Positions 1 through 7,945 of a stretch of 64,000 bases of DNA are shown in pieces. The first letter of the stretch is position 1. Every line of letters starts with the position of its first letter. The stretch comes from Bacteroidota bacterium (GTDB taxonomy: Bacteria; Bacteroidota; Bacteroidia; Flavobacteriales; Weeksellaceae): contig JAEWYW010000074.1 of NCBI GenBank assembly GCA_023458535.1, forward strand, positions 1 through 64,000, written 5' to 3'. Under the pieces are notes generated by a model that worked only from the letters and a program-made list of their open reading frames with translations, was not told where the DNA came from and did no database searches. The position numbers were made by a program, and so were the translations under genes.

Positions 1-4
1 CATG

Positions 5-32
5 TCTGATGTCTCAGATCTAACATCTCAAT
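5..32. repeat. degenerate heptamer tract
   Basis: Four consecutive 7-base units all begin with TCT (TCTGATG, TCTCAGA, TCTAACA, TCTCAAT). They lie just upstream of the first gene. The period matches other intergenic tracts in this window (near 3183, 10880, 15937 and 36881). Function unknown. Confidence 0.5.
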
Positions 33-41
33 TAAATTACA

Positions 42-518
42 ATGAAAAAATACATTTTAACATTCGCACTTTCTTTATTCACAATTATTTCTATATCAGC
101 TCAAAAAACGAACAATGCGAACATTTCCAAACTTTACAATCAGTATATCGCTATTAAAAATGCTTTGGCGGCTGATAATGCAGATCAAACCTCAAAAGCT
201 GCTTTAGATTTTATTAAAATTGCGGGAACGGTTGATGCTAAATTACTTTCCGAAGGCAATATCAACACATTACGTAAAGACGCCACAGCCATTTCAGAGG
301 CGAGAACTATTCAGAAACAGCGTGAATATTTTTACAACCTGTCCGATAATATGATTGCCGTGGCTAAAAAATTCAAGCTTTCTGATAAAAGTGTTTACGT
401 GCAGTACTGTCCCATGGCCGAGGGAAACTGGTTGAGCAACGAAAACAAAATCGTAAATCCTTATTACGGAAGCAAAATGTTGTCTTGTGGCAGCGTGAAA
501 TCTGAAATTAAAAATTAG
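42..518 (+). CDS. DUF3347 domain secreted protein, copper-efflux associated
   Basis: A 158-residue protein with a clear signal peptide (KK start, hydrophobic core, ISAQ cleavage region near residue 20). The rest is predicted helical and ends in the DUF3347 signature: YCPMAEGNW near residues 122-130, then NPYYGSKMLSCG. The Cys, Met and Cys in these motifs are plausible copper ligands. In Bacteroidetes this domain is found beside CusB-type adaptors or multicopper oxidases. Here it lies 76 bases ahead of a multicopper oxidase, with a hairpin terminator between them, so it probably ends an upstream operon outside the window. Periplasmic location is inferred. The family call is firm; the copper role rests on context. 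Confidence 0.85.
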   Translation: MKKYILTFALSLFTIISISAQKTNNANISKLYNQYIAIKNALAADNADQTSKAALDFIKIAGTVDAKLLSEGNINTLRKDATAISEARTIQKQREYFYNLSDNMIAVAKKFKLSDKSVYVQYCPMAEGNWLSNENKIVNPYYGSKMLSCGSVKSEIKN

Positions 519-530
519 AAATCCTTATGG

Positions 531-568
531 AAATCCTGTCAAGATTTTAAACCTTGACAGGGTTTTTA
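531..568 (+). terminator. hairpin terminator or attenuator after the DUF3347 gene
   Basis: CCTGTCAAG (535-543) pairs perfectly with CTTGACAGG (553-561) over a 9-base loop. Flanking AAA/TTT lengthens the stem, and a T-rich tract follows. It sits 13 bases after the stop codon and 27 bases before the multicopper oxidase start, so partial read-through could link the two genes. Confidence 0.75.
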
Positions 569-594
569 TTAAATCCATTTAAAAATCAAAAACA

Positions 595-3180
595 ATGAAA
601 AAACTAATAATATTGCTATTAGTTTCGCTTTCCATATTCGGGTTTTCGCAGCATAACCAGCATTCGGGTCACTCAACATCGGCATCCACGCAACAAAAGT
701 ATGTTTGTCCGATGCATCCTGAAGTAGTCTCCGACAAACCTGGGAAATGCCCAAAATGCGGAATGGATTTGGAGCTGGTAAAGCCCAAAAAAGCCGATAA
801 TCAAAAGAATAATTCCAATTCAAATCATTCAAAACATCAAAATTCTGATGATAAAAAATCAGATCAGTCCGATCATGGAAAATCATCGGAAAAACAAAAC
901 CAAACCGAAAAATTAATTAGAAATTCTGAAAACGGAAAGGTTTCTTTTGGTGGAAAAATAGTTCGGTACGACCTGTATGTAAAAGATACCATCGTCAATT
1001 TTACTGGTAAAAACCGTCGTGCCATTGCTGTTAATGGCAAGCTTCAAGCCCCAACTTTATACTTCACAGAAGGCGATACGGCGGAAATTTATCTTCATAA
1101 TCAAATGAAAGAAAAAACGGGTTTCCATTGGCATGGCGTGATTTTGCCGAACGAGCAAGATGGCGTGCCGTACCTTACTACCAAGCCTGTGCTGCCTGGC
1201 GAAACGCATCTGTACAAATTCAAAGTTTCGCAAAACGGAACCTATTGGTATCATTCGCATCAGGGCGTTCAGGAGCAAATTGGCATGAATGGGATTTTGA
1301 TTTTCAAGAAAAGAGAAGGTCAGGAATCTAATAAAAATTACGCAGCCGAAATCCCAGTTTTATTGGGCGAATGGAGCGATGAAAACCCAAAAAACATCAT
1401 GCGACGCCTGCATATGGGCAATACTGATTGGTATGCGGTGAAAAAAAATGCCGTGCAATCGTATTGGGAAGCCATCAAAGCGAAACGTTTTGGAACGAAA
1501 CTTCTAAATGAAGGGAAGCGCATGGAAGCAATGGATGTAAGCGATGTTTATTATGAAAAATTCTTAATAAACGGTCAGCCCAGTTCGGATTATTCCAATT
1601 TAAAAGCGGGCGACAAAGTTCGTTTACGCGTTGCCAATGGCGGTTCGTCCACTTATTTTTGGTTGAATTATGGTGGTGGCAAAATAACAGTTGTAGGAAA
1701 TGATGGAAACCAAGTAAATCCTGTGGAAGTCGACCGTTTGATTGTCGGGATTTCCGAAACCTATGACATCGAAGTGACCATTCCTGAAAATAAAAGCTTC
1801 GAATTTCGCTCTACATCGGAAGATCGCGTGGGACACGCCTCACTTTGGTTAGGTTCTGGCGAAAAAGTGGAAGCTCCCAATTTACCACGATTAATGCTTT
1901 TTGAAGGAATGAAAATGATGAACGACATGATGGAGATGAGCGGAAATATGAAGCCGATGAACATGGAAATGGGCAACCAAACAATGGATATGAATGAAGT
2001 GATGTATCCTGAAATCCCAGAATCGCAAAGGAAAATGACCGCCAAACACATGAACGAAATGATGGGCATAAAATCCAAAGAAAAGGACGAAAAAGCTGAT
2101 GAAATAGATCATTCCAATCACGATGACATGCAAATGGACGCTCAACCCAGCATTAAACGTTTATCTTATAATATGCTTTCTGCACCCGAAATTACAGAAC
2201 TTCCGAGCGATAATGTCAAGGAATTGAATTTTACACTGGAAGGAAATATGAGTCATTATCTTTGGACTTTAGACAATAAAACCGTGACCCAAACGGATAA
2301 AATTCTGATTAAAAAAGGCGAAGTTTTACGCATTAAAATGTACAACAACTCCATGATGCGTCACCCGATGCACCTTCATGGGCATGATTTCCGACTGTTA
2401 AATTCAAAAGGTGAATATGCGCCGATGAAAAACGTAGTGGACATTATGCCGATGGAAACCAATACCATCGAATTTGCTGCCAACCAAGACGGCGACTGGT
2501 TTTTCCACTGCCATATTTTGTACCACATGATGGCCGGAATGGGCAGGGTTTTCAGTTACGAAAATTCGGTTCCCAATCCTCAACTTCCCAACAAGGAAAA
2601 GGCTTGGAAGAATTTCATTAAGGATAATTCGATGGTGAGTTCTATGGCGATGTTGGAAGTTGCAAGCAATCGCATTCATGCCGAAACCATGACGATGTTT
2701 GGTCCACGTTGGGCGAATATCAATAATTTTCACTCCAATTGGAATTTTGATCACCTAGAAGGAAGTATTAAAGTAGGTCGCTACTTAGGGAAGTTTCAGT
2801 GGGCTTTGCCGTACGTAGGTTTCCGAACACAAAAGAAACATTTTGAAGTCAACCATCACGGAATGCCCGTAAATCCTAAAAAATCATGGTTCGGACAAAA
2901 TGTGATTCCGAAAAACAATAATGCGTTTATATTGGGTGTCCAATATGTTTTACCATGGCTGGTAACCGCCGATGCGAGTGTCGACCACAACGGAAAAGTC
3001 CTGATGGAGCTGAGCCGCGAAGACATTCCTTTGTCGAGACGCTTGCGAGGAAGCATTTCTGTGAATTCAGACAAGGAATTTAATACAGGCTTAAGTTATA
3101 TTCTACAAAAATGGCTTTCTATTTCAGGAAATTATGATTCTGAAATGGGTTGGGGTGCAGGTTTGATGTTGACGTATTAG
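595..3180 (+). CDS. multicopper oxidase with N-terminal metal-binding domain and extra C-terminal beta domain
   Basis: An 861-residue CopA/CueO-type multicopper oxidase. In order: signal peptide (1-18); a heavy-metal-binding module with YVCPMHPE (36-43) and CPKCGM (52-57); a His/Lys/Ser-rich linker; cupredoxin copper motifs HWH (178-180) and HSH (220-222); a Met-rich insert around 435-500; and the C-terminal copper motifs HPMHLHGH (590-597) and HCHILYHMMAGM (638-649), which supply C639, H644 and M649 as type 1 ligands. About 190 residues follow the usual family end. They show alternating aromatic and polar strands and end in an aromatic residue, resembling part of a CopB-like outer-membrane barrel. 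Periplasmic Cu(I) oxidation and copper resistance are the family role. The tail's role is inferred. Confidence 0.92.
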   Translation: MKKLIILLLVSLSIFGFSQHNQHSGHSTSASTQQKYVCPMHPEVVSDKPGKCPKCGMDLELVKPKKADNQKNNSNSNHSKHQNSDDKKSDQSDHGKSSEKQNQTEKLIRNSENGKVSFGGKIVRYDLYVKDTIVNFTGKNRRAIAVNGKLQAPTLYFTEGDTAEIYLHNQMKEKTGFHWHGVILPNEQDGVPYLTTKPVLPGETHLYKFKVSQNGTYWYHSHQGVQEQIGMNGILIFKKREGQESNKNYAAEIPVLLGEWSDENPKNIMRRLHMGNTDWYAVKKNAVQSYWEAIKAKRFGTKLLNEGKRMEAMDVSDVYYEKFLINGQPSSDYSNLKAGDKVRLRVANGGSSTYFWLNYGGGKITVVGNDGNQVNPVEVDRLIVGISETYDIEVTIPENKSFEFRSTSEDRVGHASLWLGSGEKVEAPNLPRLMLFEGMKMMNDMMEMSGNMKPMNMEMGNQTMDMNEVMYPEIPESQRKMTAKHMNEMMGIKSKEKDEKADEIDHSNHDDMQMDAQPSIKRLSYNMLSAPEITELPSDNVKELNFTLEGNMSHYLWTLDNKTVTQTDKILIKKGEVLRIKMYNNSMMRHPMHLHGHDFRLLNSKGEYAPMKNVVDIMPMETNTIEFAANQDGDWFFHCHILYHMMAGMGRVFSYENSVPNPQLPNKEKAWKNFIKDNSMVSSMAMLEVASNRIHAETMTMFGPRWANINNFHSNWNFDHLEGSIKVGRYLGKFQWALPYVGFRTQKKHFEVNHHGMPVNPKKSWFGQNVIPKNNNAFILGVQYVLPWLVTADASVDHNGKVLMELSREDIPLSRRLRGSISVNSDKEFNTGLSYILQKWLSISGNYDSEMGWGAGLMLTY

Positions 3181-3182
3181 TT

Positions 3183-3210
3183 TTGAGGTTTGAGGTTTAA
3201 AGTTTGAAGT
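3183..3210. repeat. degenerate heptamer tract after the multicopper oxidase
   Basis: Units TTGAGGT, TTGAGGT, TTAAAGT and TTGAAGT follow directly after the stop codon in strict 7-base phase. They run into the first GC-rich hairpin. Confidence 0.5.
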
Positions 3211-3240
3211 TCCAGCGGCGGCTTCGCCGCCGCTGGAACT
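3208..3240. terminator. GC-rich hairpin 1 of the multicopper oxidase/GcdH convergent gap
   Basis: A perfect 15-bp stem (3208-3222 with 3226-3240) closed by the loop TTC. The stem core is almost pure G and C in an AT-rich region. There is no T tract directly after it, so it is not a textbook intrinsic terminator. It may block exonucleases or read-through in a bidirectional way. Confidence 0.6.
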
Positions 3241-3283
3241 GGAAGTAATACCTGTTTAATGTACTCATCACTGCAAAATAAAA

Positions 3284-3310
3284 ATCCGCGGTAGCTTTGC
3301 TACCGCGGAT
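3284..3310. terminator. GC-rich hairpin 2 of the multicopper oxidase/GcdH convergent gap
   Basis: A perfect 12-bp stem, ATCCGCGGTAGC paired with GCTACCGCGGAT, around the loop TTT. Same design as the neighbouring hairpins but a different stem sequence. Confidence 0.6.
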
Positions 3311-3328
3311 GATATTTTTCAAAACCAA

Positions 3329-3357
3329 TTTCGGCGGAGCCTTTGGCTCCGCCGAAA
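3329..3357. terminator. GC-rich hairpin 3 of the multicopper oxidase/GcdH convergent gap
   Basis: A perfect 13-bp stem, TTTCGGCGGAGCC paired with GGCTCCGCCGAAA, around the loop TTT. It is followed at once by an A tract that forms the left arm of the next hairpin. Confidence 0.65.
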
Positions 3358-3388
3358 AAAAAAGTTCAGATTCATCTGAACTTTTTTT
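3357..3388. terminator. bidirectional intrinsic terminator between the multicopper oxidase and GcdH genes
   Basis: A-tract plus GTTCAGA (to 3370), loop TTCA, then TCTGAAC plus T-tract (3375-3388). The A and T tracts make it work in both directions. It is 18 bases from the stop codon of the acyl-CoA dehydrogenase gene on the minus strand. Confidence 0.8.
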
Positions 3389-3405
3389 ATACTTAAAATT
3401 AAATC

Positions 3406-4584
3406 TTAAAAAGCATTAATTCCGGTAATATCATTTCCTGTAATCAATAAATGAACATCATGAGTACCCTCATAAGTGATTACAGATTCTAAATTAGCAG
3501 CATGACGCATCATTGGGAATTCTCCCATAATGCCCATTCCACCAAGAATCTGACGGGATTCTCTTGCAATATCAATCGCCATCTTTACGTTATTTCTTTT
3601 CGCCATTGATATTTGAGCAGGAGTAGCTTTATGTTCATTTTTCAAATTACCTAATTGCAAGCACAATAATTGAGCCTTGGTAATTTCGGTGATAAATTCA
3701 GCCAACTTCTTTTGTTGCAGTTGATAGGAAGCAATAGGTTTTCCAAATTGGATTCTCTCCTTTGAATATTGTAAAGCGGTACAATAGCAATCAATGGCAG
3801 CACCAATTACCCCCCAAGAGATGCCATAACGTGCAGAATTGAGGCAGGATAAAGGTCCTTTCAGTCCCGTAACATTCGGTAAAAGATTTTCTTTAGGAAC
3901 TTTCACATCCTGGAAAACCAATTCTCCAGTTTTAGAAGCTCTTAAGCTCCATTTATCTTCAGTAGTAGGAGTCGTAAATCCGTCCACACCTCTCTCAACG
4001 ATAAGTCCCTGCACTTTTCCCTCTTCATTTTTAGCCCATACCACAGCAATATCGCAAAGTGGAGCATTGGTAATCCACATTTTAGCCCCATTTAAAAGAT
4101 ATTGATCGCCCATATCTTTAAAATAAGTTTCCATAGAACCAGGGTCAGAACCATGATTAGGCTCTGTTAAACCAAAAGCTCCAATCATATCACCAGAAGC
4201 CAACTGAGGAAGGTATTTCTTTTTTTGCTCCTCAGATCCGAATTCATTTATTGGAAACATTACTAAAGAACTTTGCACCGATGCTGCAGAACGAACCGCA
4301 GAATCGCCTCTTTCCAGTTCCTGCATTATGATACCGTATGAAATTTGGTCTAAGCCAGCTCCGCCATATTCTTGAGGAATGTATGGTCCTAAAGCTCCAA
4401 TATTTCCAAGTTCTTTCATCAGGTTGGGAATATCTGTGTGGTCTTGTGCAGCCCTATCTATTTTAGGCATTACAAAACTTTCAACCCATTCTCTCACCGA
4501 TTGGCGAATAAGTTTATGTTCTTCAGTAAGCAAAGCATCAATTCCGAAATAATCTGGGATGCTGTTTAGCGGATAATATGACAT
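3406..4584 (-). CDS. gcdH: acyl-CoA dehydrogenase, glutaryl-CoA dehydrogenase type
   Basis: A 392-residue flavin-dependent dehydrogenase. The segment SVQSSLVMFPINEFG, the TEPNHGSDPGSM motif and the catalytic-base region TYEGTHDVH (Glu372) fit the glutaryl-CoA dehydrogenase branch better than short- or medium-chain acyl-CoA dehydrogenases. The Arg just before SAASVQSS corresponds to the substrate-carboxylate-binding Arg of that branch. Expected reaction: oxidative decarboxylation of glutaryl-CoA to crotonyl-CoA in lysine/tryptophan breakdown, passing electrons to ETF; etfA and etfB lie at 36-37.7 kb. It is a single gene, 89 bases or more from its neighbours, with terminators downstream. Confidence 0.88.
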   Translation of the reverse strand: MSYYPLNSIPDYFGIDALLTEEHKLIRQSVREWVESFVMPKIDRAAQDHTDIPNLMKELGNIGALGPYIPQEYGGAGLDQISYGIIMQELERGDSAVRSAASVQSSLVMFPINEFGSEEQKKKYLPQLASGDMIGAFGLTEPNHGSDPGSMETYFKDMGDQYLLNGAKMWITNAPLCDIAVVWAKNEEGKVQGLIVERGVDGFTTPTTEDKWSLRASKTGELVFQDVKVPKENLLPNVTGLKGPLSCLNSARYGISWGVIGAAIDCYCTALQYSKERIQFGKPIASYQLQQKKLAEFITEITKAQLLCLQLGNLKNEHKATPAQISMAKRNNVKMAIDIARESRQILGGMGIMGEFPMMRHAANLESVITYEGTHDVHLLITGNDITGINAF

Positions 4585-4673
4585 AGTGTTGTTTTTCGTT
4601 TGCCGAATTTAAGATTTTTCGAGGGGACAAAAAAATTTATTTTAAATCAAAAAATGAAAATGAGTTCAGAAAT

Positions 4674-5084
4674 CTAGTCTTTCCAATTTTCATCAATGAG
4701 CTTCATTAAAAAATCAGGGCATTTGATAATTTTATTTCTCTTAGCTTCAAAAAAATACAAAGTGGTATTGGCATCCGTAATTTTAATTCCTTCCTCATTA
4801 TAAATTTCATATTCAAATTCAATTCTCACTCCTGGCTTCTTTCTTAAATAAGTATGAATTGTTAATTTTTGATCATACAAAGCAGGTTTTAAATACTTAA
4901 TTTTGTACTCAGAAACGGGCAACCAAATACCCTGATTTTCAATTTCATCGTATGACATTCCTATGGTTCGAAAAAGTTCAACGCGACCCAATTCTAGGTA
5001 CTCGGCATAGTTGCCGTAATAAACATATTTCATGGGGTCGGTTTCTGCGTAACGCACTCGTACACTGTGAGTTGTATGTATCAT
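4674..5084 (-). CDS. acyl-CoA thioesterase, hotdog fold (YbgC/FadM-like)
   Basis: About 136 residues. The hotdog thioesterase pattern RYAETDPMKYVYYGNYAEYL carries the catalytic-type Asp (TD). The rest follows the YbgC/4-hydroxybenzoyl-CoA thioesterase plan. An ATG 21 bases further upstream (5105) would add seven residues. However, a good -7 element (TATATTTG, reading minus, 5107-5114) ends one base before that ATG, so transcription probably begins inside the extension and the ATG at 5084 is the better start. Divergent from dnaA. The substrate cannot be told from sequence. Confidence 0.82.
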   Translation of the reverse strand: MIHTTHSVRVRYAETDPMKYVYYGNYAEYLELGRVELFRTIGMSYDEIENQGIWLPVSEYKIKYLKPALYDQKLTIHTYLRKKPGVRIEFEYEIYNEEGIKITDANTTLYFFEAKRNKIIKCPDFLMKLIDENWKD

Positions 5085-5106
5085 TTTAAGTGGTAAATTA
5101 GACATA

Positions 5107-5140
5107 CAAATATATTTTTAAATAATCAATACTTGCAAAA
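5107..5140 (-). promoter_or_regulatory. Bacteroidetes-type promoter for the thioesterase gene
   Basis: Read on the minus strand: TTTTG (5136-5140), 21 bases, then TATATTTG (5107-5114), a perfect TAnnTTTG box. It lies in the divergent gap with dnaA and is the argument for the downstream thioesterase start. Confidence 0.6.
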
Positions 5141-5220
5141 TTTTTTTATTAAGAATAAAACTTACATCTTTGTCTTCCGCTAGAAATGTAATAACCACAG
5201 GAAAAAATCGAACAGCAATA

Positions 5221-6678
5221 ATGGAGGAAAATTTATTAATGATATGGGCTAACTGTCTTCAGTTCATGAGAGATAATCTGAACGCGGCTGAAGATAATTC
5301 TGACTTAAAAAAGTTAGAAAAATCTTTCGATCTTTTGTTCGATAAGGTGCAGCCGATTTCATTGTTGGATAATAATCTTACGTTAGCGGTTCCAAGTGAT
5401 TTTTACAAAGAATATATAGAAGATAATTATCTATCGCTACTTTCTGCGGCGCTTAAGAAAAATATTGGTAAAGGGGTAAAACTTTGGTATTCTGTAATGG
5501 AAAACAAGCCTACAGGAATTGAAAAACCCGTTACCATGAATATGAAAGGGCAGAGTGTTCCTACACCTAAGGTTCAGGAAACCATGCCTCAATCTTTCGC
5601 ACCATCCAATATTGTGAATCCCTTTGTGGTTCCTGGTATTAAAAAAGTCAACATTGATTCAAATCTGAAAGCAGATTTTTCTTTTGATAATTATATAGAG
5701 GGGGAAAGCAATAAATTTGCAACCAATGTGGCTAAATCTATCGCCAAGAGACCTGGTGCAACAGCATTCAATCCATTGTTCTTGTATGGTGGTTATGGAG
5801 TGGGAAAAACACACTTAGGGCAGGCGATCGGTTTGGAAGTGAAAAATCAGTTTCCAGATAAAGTAGTATTGTATTTATCTTCTGAGAAATTTATTCAACA
5901 GTTTATTTCTGCAGCTAAGGCTCATAAACAGACAGAGTTTGCAAATTTCTATCAGATGGTGGATGTACTGATTATAGATGATATTCAGTTCCTTTCTGGG
6001 AAATCTGCGACACAGGACAGTTTCTTCCACATTTTCGATTATCTGCACCAAAACGGTAAGCAAATTATTCTTACTTCAGATAAAGCACCCGTAGACATCA
6101 TGGATATTCAGGAAAGAATAGTTTCTCGTTTTAAATGGGGTCTTTCTGCTGAAATTAAATCACCAGACTACGATACGCGAAGAAAAATTATCGTTGATAA
6201 ACTTAACAGAGATGGTATTGTGCTCTCTGAAGATATGCTGGATTTCTTGGCTGCTGAAGCGAAAACCAATGTAAGAGAACTTATAGGTGTCATCAATTCT
6301 GTGATTGCTTATTCAACCATTTATAAGTCTGATCTAAGTCTGGAATTATTAAAGGAAACAATTAATAAAATTGCTGCCAACCAGAAAAAAATTATCAACA
6401 TTCCGTATATCCAAGAAGTGGTTTGCGACTATTTCGGAATTCAGAGAGATCAGTTATTATCCAAAACCAGAAAGAGAGAAATTGCTTTACCGAGACAGTT
6501 AGCAATGTATTTTGCAAAAGAATTTACCAATTCCACCTTTACAAAAATTGGTGAAGAGATGGGCGGAAAAGACCATTCTACCGTTATGTATGCTTGTGAA
6601 ACGATTAAAGATGTTTCTAAGATTGACAAAGAGGTTAAGAAATACGTAAAAGATCTTACGGAAAGAATTAAAAAATAG
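5221..6678 (+). CDS. dnaA: chromosomal replication initiator DnaA
   Basis: A 485-residue protein starting at the ATG of MEENLLMIW. An in-frame TTG 51 bases upstream would add a non-conserved leader and is rejected. In order: N-terminal domain I (1-75, helicase-interaction type); a variable linker to about 150; the AAA+ domain with Walker A GGYGVGKTH (190-198) and Walker B VLIIDD (249-254); and the C-terminal DNA-binding domain with the signature DHSTVM (451-456). It binds DnaA boxes and opens oriC. I see no cluster of DnaA boxes in the short flanking gaps, so the origin is probably not directly beside this gene. It is followed by a phosphatase and an RsmI-like methylase on the same strand. 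Confidence 0.98.
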   Translation: MEENLLMIWANCLQFMRDNLNAAEDNSDLKKLEKSFDLLFDKVQPISLLDNNLTLAVPSDFYKEYIEDNYLSLLSAALKKNIGKGVKLWYSVMENKPTGIEKPVTMNMKGQSVPTPKVQETMPQSFAPSNIVNPFVVPGIKKVNIDSNLKADFSFDNYIEGESNKFATNVAKSIAKRPGATAFNPLFLYGGYGVGKTHLGQAIGLEVKNQFPDKVVLYLSSEKFIQQFISAAKAHKQTEFANFYQMVDVLIIDDIQFLSGKSATQDSFFHIFDYLHQNGKQIILTSDKAPVDIMDIQERIVSRFKWGLSAEIKSPDYDTRRKIIVDKLNRDGIVLSEDMLDFLAAEAKTNVRELIGVINSVIAYSTIYKSDLSLELLKETINKIAANQKKIINIPYIQEVVCDYFGIQRDQLLSKTRKREIALPRQLAMYFAKEFTNSTFTKIGEEMGGKDHSTVMYACETIKDVSKIDKEVKKYVKDLTERIKK

Positions 6679-6750
6679 GTATAATATTAATATAGTTGTA
6701 AAAAATGGAGAATGTTGAGTTCTTCATTTTTTATTAATATTCCCCACATC

Positions 6751-7203
6751 ATGAAAAAAATATTAGTAGTTTGCTTAGGAAACATTTGTAGGTCTCCGCT
6801 TGCGGAAGGTATCTTACAACATCAGTTGGGTAACAATTTTATTGTTGAAAGCGCCGGAACTATAGATATGCACAAAGGGAAGCAACCAGATCATCGCTCG
6901 ATACATGTGGCTCAACAACATGGCATTGATATTTCAAAACAAAAATCAAGACCATTTGTGGTTTCGGATTTTGATGAGTTCGATATGATATATTGTATGG
7001 ACGAAGAAAACTTAAAAGATGTCCATGCCATTTCCGACACCGCAGAGCAAAGAAAAAAAGTTAAATTATTTTTAGAAGTTTTGAACGATCCTGCCAAAAC
7101 TGAAGTGCCTGATCCTTATTGGGGAGGCGCAGAAGATTTCGAAAAAATTTTTCAGTTGATAGAAAGTGCAAGTATTCTCATTGCTAAAGATTTAAAATCT
7201 TAA
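6751..7203 (+). CDS. low-molecular-weight protein tyrosine phosphatase
   Basis: About 150 residues from the ATG at 6751. The longer frame from 6712 adds a poorly conserved leader. The active-site loop is VCLGNICRSP, with nucleophile Cys8 and Arg14 of the CX5R signature. The general-acid Asp is in VPDPYWGG (Asp121). Length and motifs match the single-domain cytosolic family. The target is unknown; such enzymes act on phosphotyrosine or phosphoarginine proteins. Same strand as dnaA, 72 bases downstream, possibly co-transcribed. Confidence 0.92.
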   Translation: MKKILVVCLGNICRSPLAEGILQHQLGNNFIVESAGTIDMHKGKQPDHRSIHVAQQHGIDISKQKSRPFVVSDFDEFDMIYCMDEENLKDVHAISDTAEQRKKVKLFLEVLNDPAKTEVPDPYWGGAEDFEKIFQLIESASILIAKDLKS

Positions 7204-7232
7204 TTTAGTGGATCCAATCAAGCAAATTTGAT

Positions 7233-7934
7233 ATGTTATATTTAATTCCAGCGTATTTATCTGATAAATCTCCACTTTCTGATTTTGCTCCAAGCATTTC
7301 AGAAATAATCATGAATTTAGATCACTTTTTTGTCGAAAACGAAAAAACAGCAAGGAAAGTCATAAAGTTTTTTGCCCCACAAAAAAAACAGTCTGAATTA
7401 AAGCTTTTTTTGCTGGATAAATATTCTGAAAATTCAGATTTAAAAGAAGCTCAGGAATTGATGAAAAGCGGAATCGACTTTGGTCTGCTTTCTGAAGCTG
7501 GACTACCGTGTATTGCAGATCCAGGGAACATCATGGTAGCGTGGGCACATCAAAATAACATCAAAGTAATTCCGTTAAATGGGCCAAGTTCTATTATTCT
7601 AGCGCTCGTTTCAAGTGGTTTTAATGGGCAACAGTTTACTTTTCATGGTTACCTGCCAATCGATAGAAGTGAGAAAAAGAAACAAATTCTCCATTTAGAA
7701 TCATTTGTCCAGAAGACTGGTTACAGTCAGATTTTCATGGAGACACCTTACAGAAATAACCAGCTTCTGGAAGATCTTACCAAATTTTTAAGCGGCGGAA
7801 CAAAACTTTGTATTGCAGCTAATATTAATGATCCAGAAGGAGAGTTTATAAAAACCCAAACCATTAACGACTGGAAAAAATCAAAGACAGATTTTCATAA
7901 AATTCCAGCCGTTTTTGTGCTTGGGAAAAGTTAG
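7233..7934 (+). CDS. SAM-dependent methyltransferase, RsmI-like tetrapyrrole methylase family
   Basis: A 233-residue protein with the tetrapyrrole-methylase/RsmI fold: SEAGLPCIADPGNIMV near residues 88-103 and GPSSIILALVSSGFNGQQFTFHGYLP around 129-154 match the RsmI pattern. E. coli RsmI methylates the 2'-O of C1402 in 16S rRNA. This protein lacks the usual N-terminal GTLY...GN strand and the C-terminal extension, and is about 50 residues shorter, so it is a divergent, possibly flavobacteria-specific branch. It starts 29 bases after the phosphatase gene and ends 11 bases from the convergent copA stop codon, with no terminator between. Confidence 0.8.
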   Translation: MLYLIPAYLSDKSPLSDFAPSISEIIMNLDHFFVENEKTARKVIKFFAPQKKQSELKLFLLDKYSENSDLKEAQELMKSGIDFGLLSEAGLPCIADPGNIMVAWAHQNNIKVIPLNGPSSIILALVSSGFNGQQFTFHGYLPIDRSEKKKQILHLESFVQKTGYSQIFMETPYRNNQLLEDLTKFLSGGTKLCIAANINDPEGEFIKTQTINDWKKSKTDFHKIPAVFVLGKS

Positions 7935-7945
7935 TTGCTAATTAT

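Noticed and set aside
569..886. Open frame on the minus strand over the start of the multicopper oxidase gene
   Set aside because: It lies opposite a clear gene with strong motifs and has no promoter or recognisable domain; it is a shadow frame.
1891..2145. His-rich open frame on the minus strand
   Set aside because: The His runs are the reverse reading of Met (ATG/CAT) codons in the Met-rich insert of the oxidase.
5106..5220. oriC next to dnaA
   Set aside because: No DnaA-box cluster or DNA-unwinding-like repeat set is visible; the AT-rich part is the promoter region.
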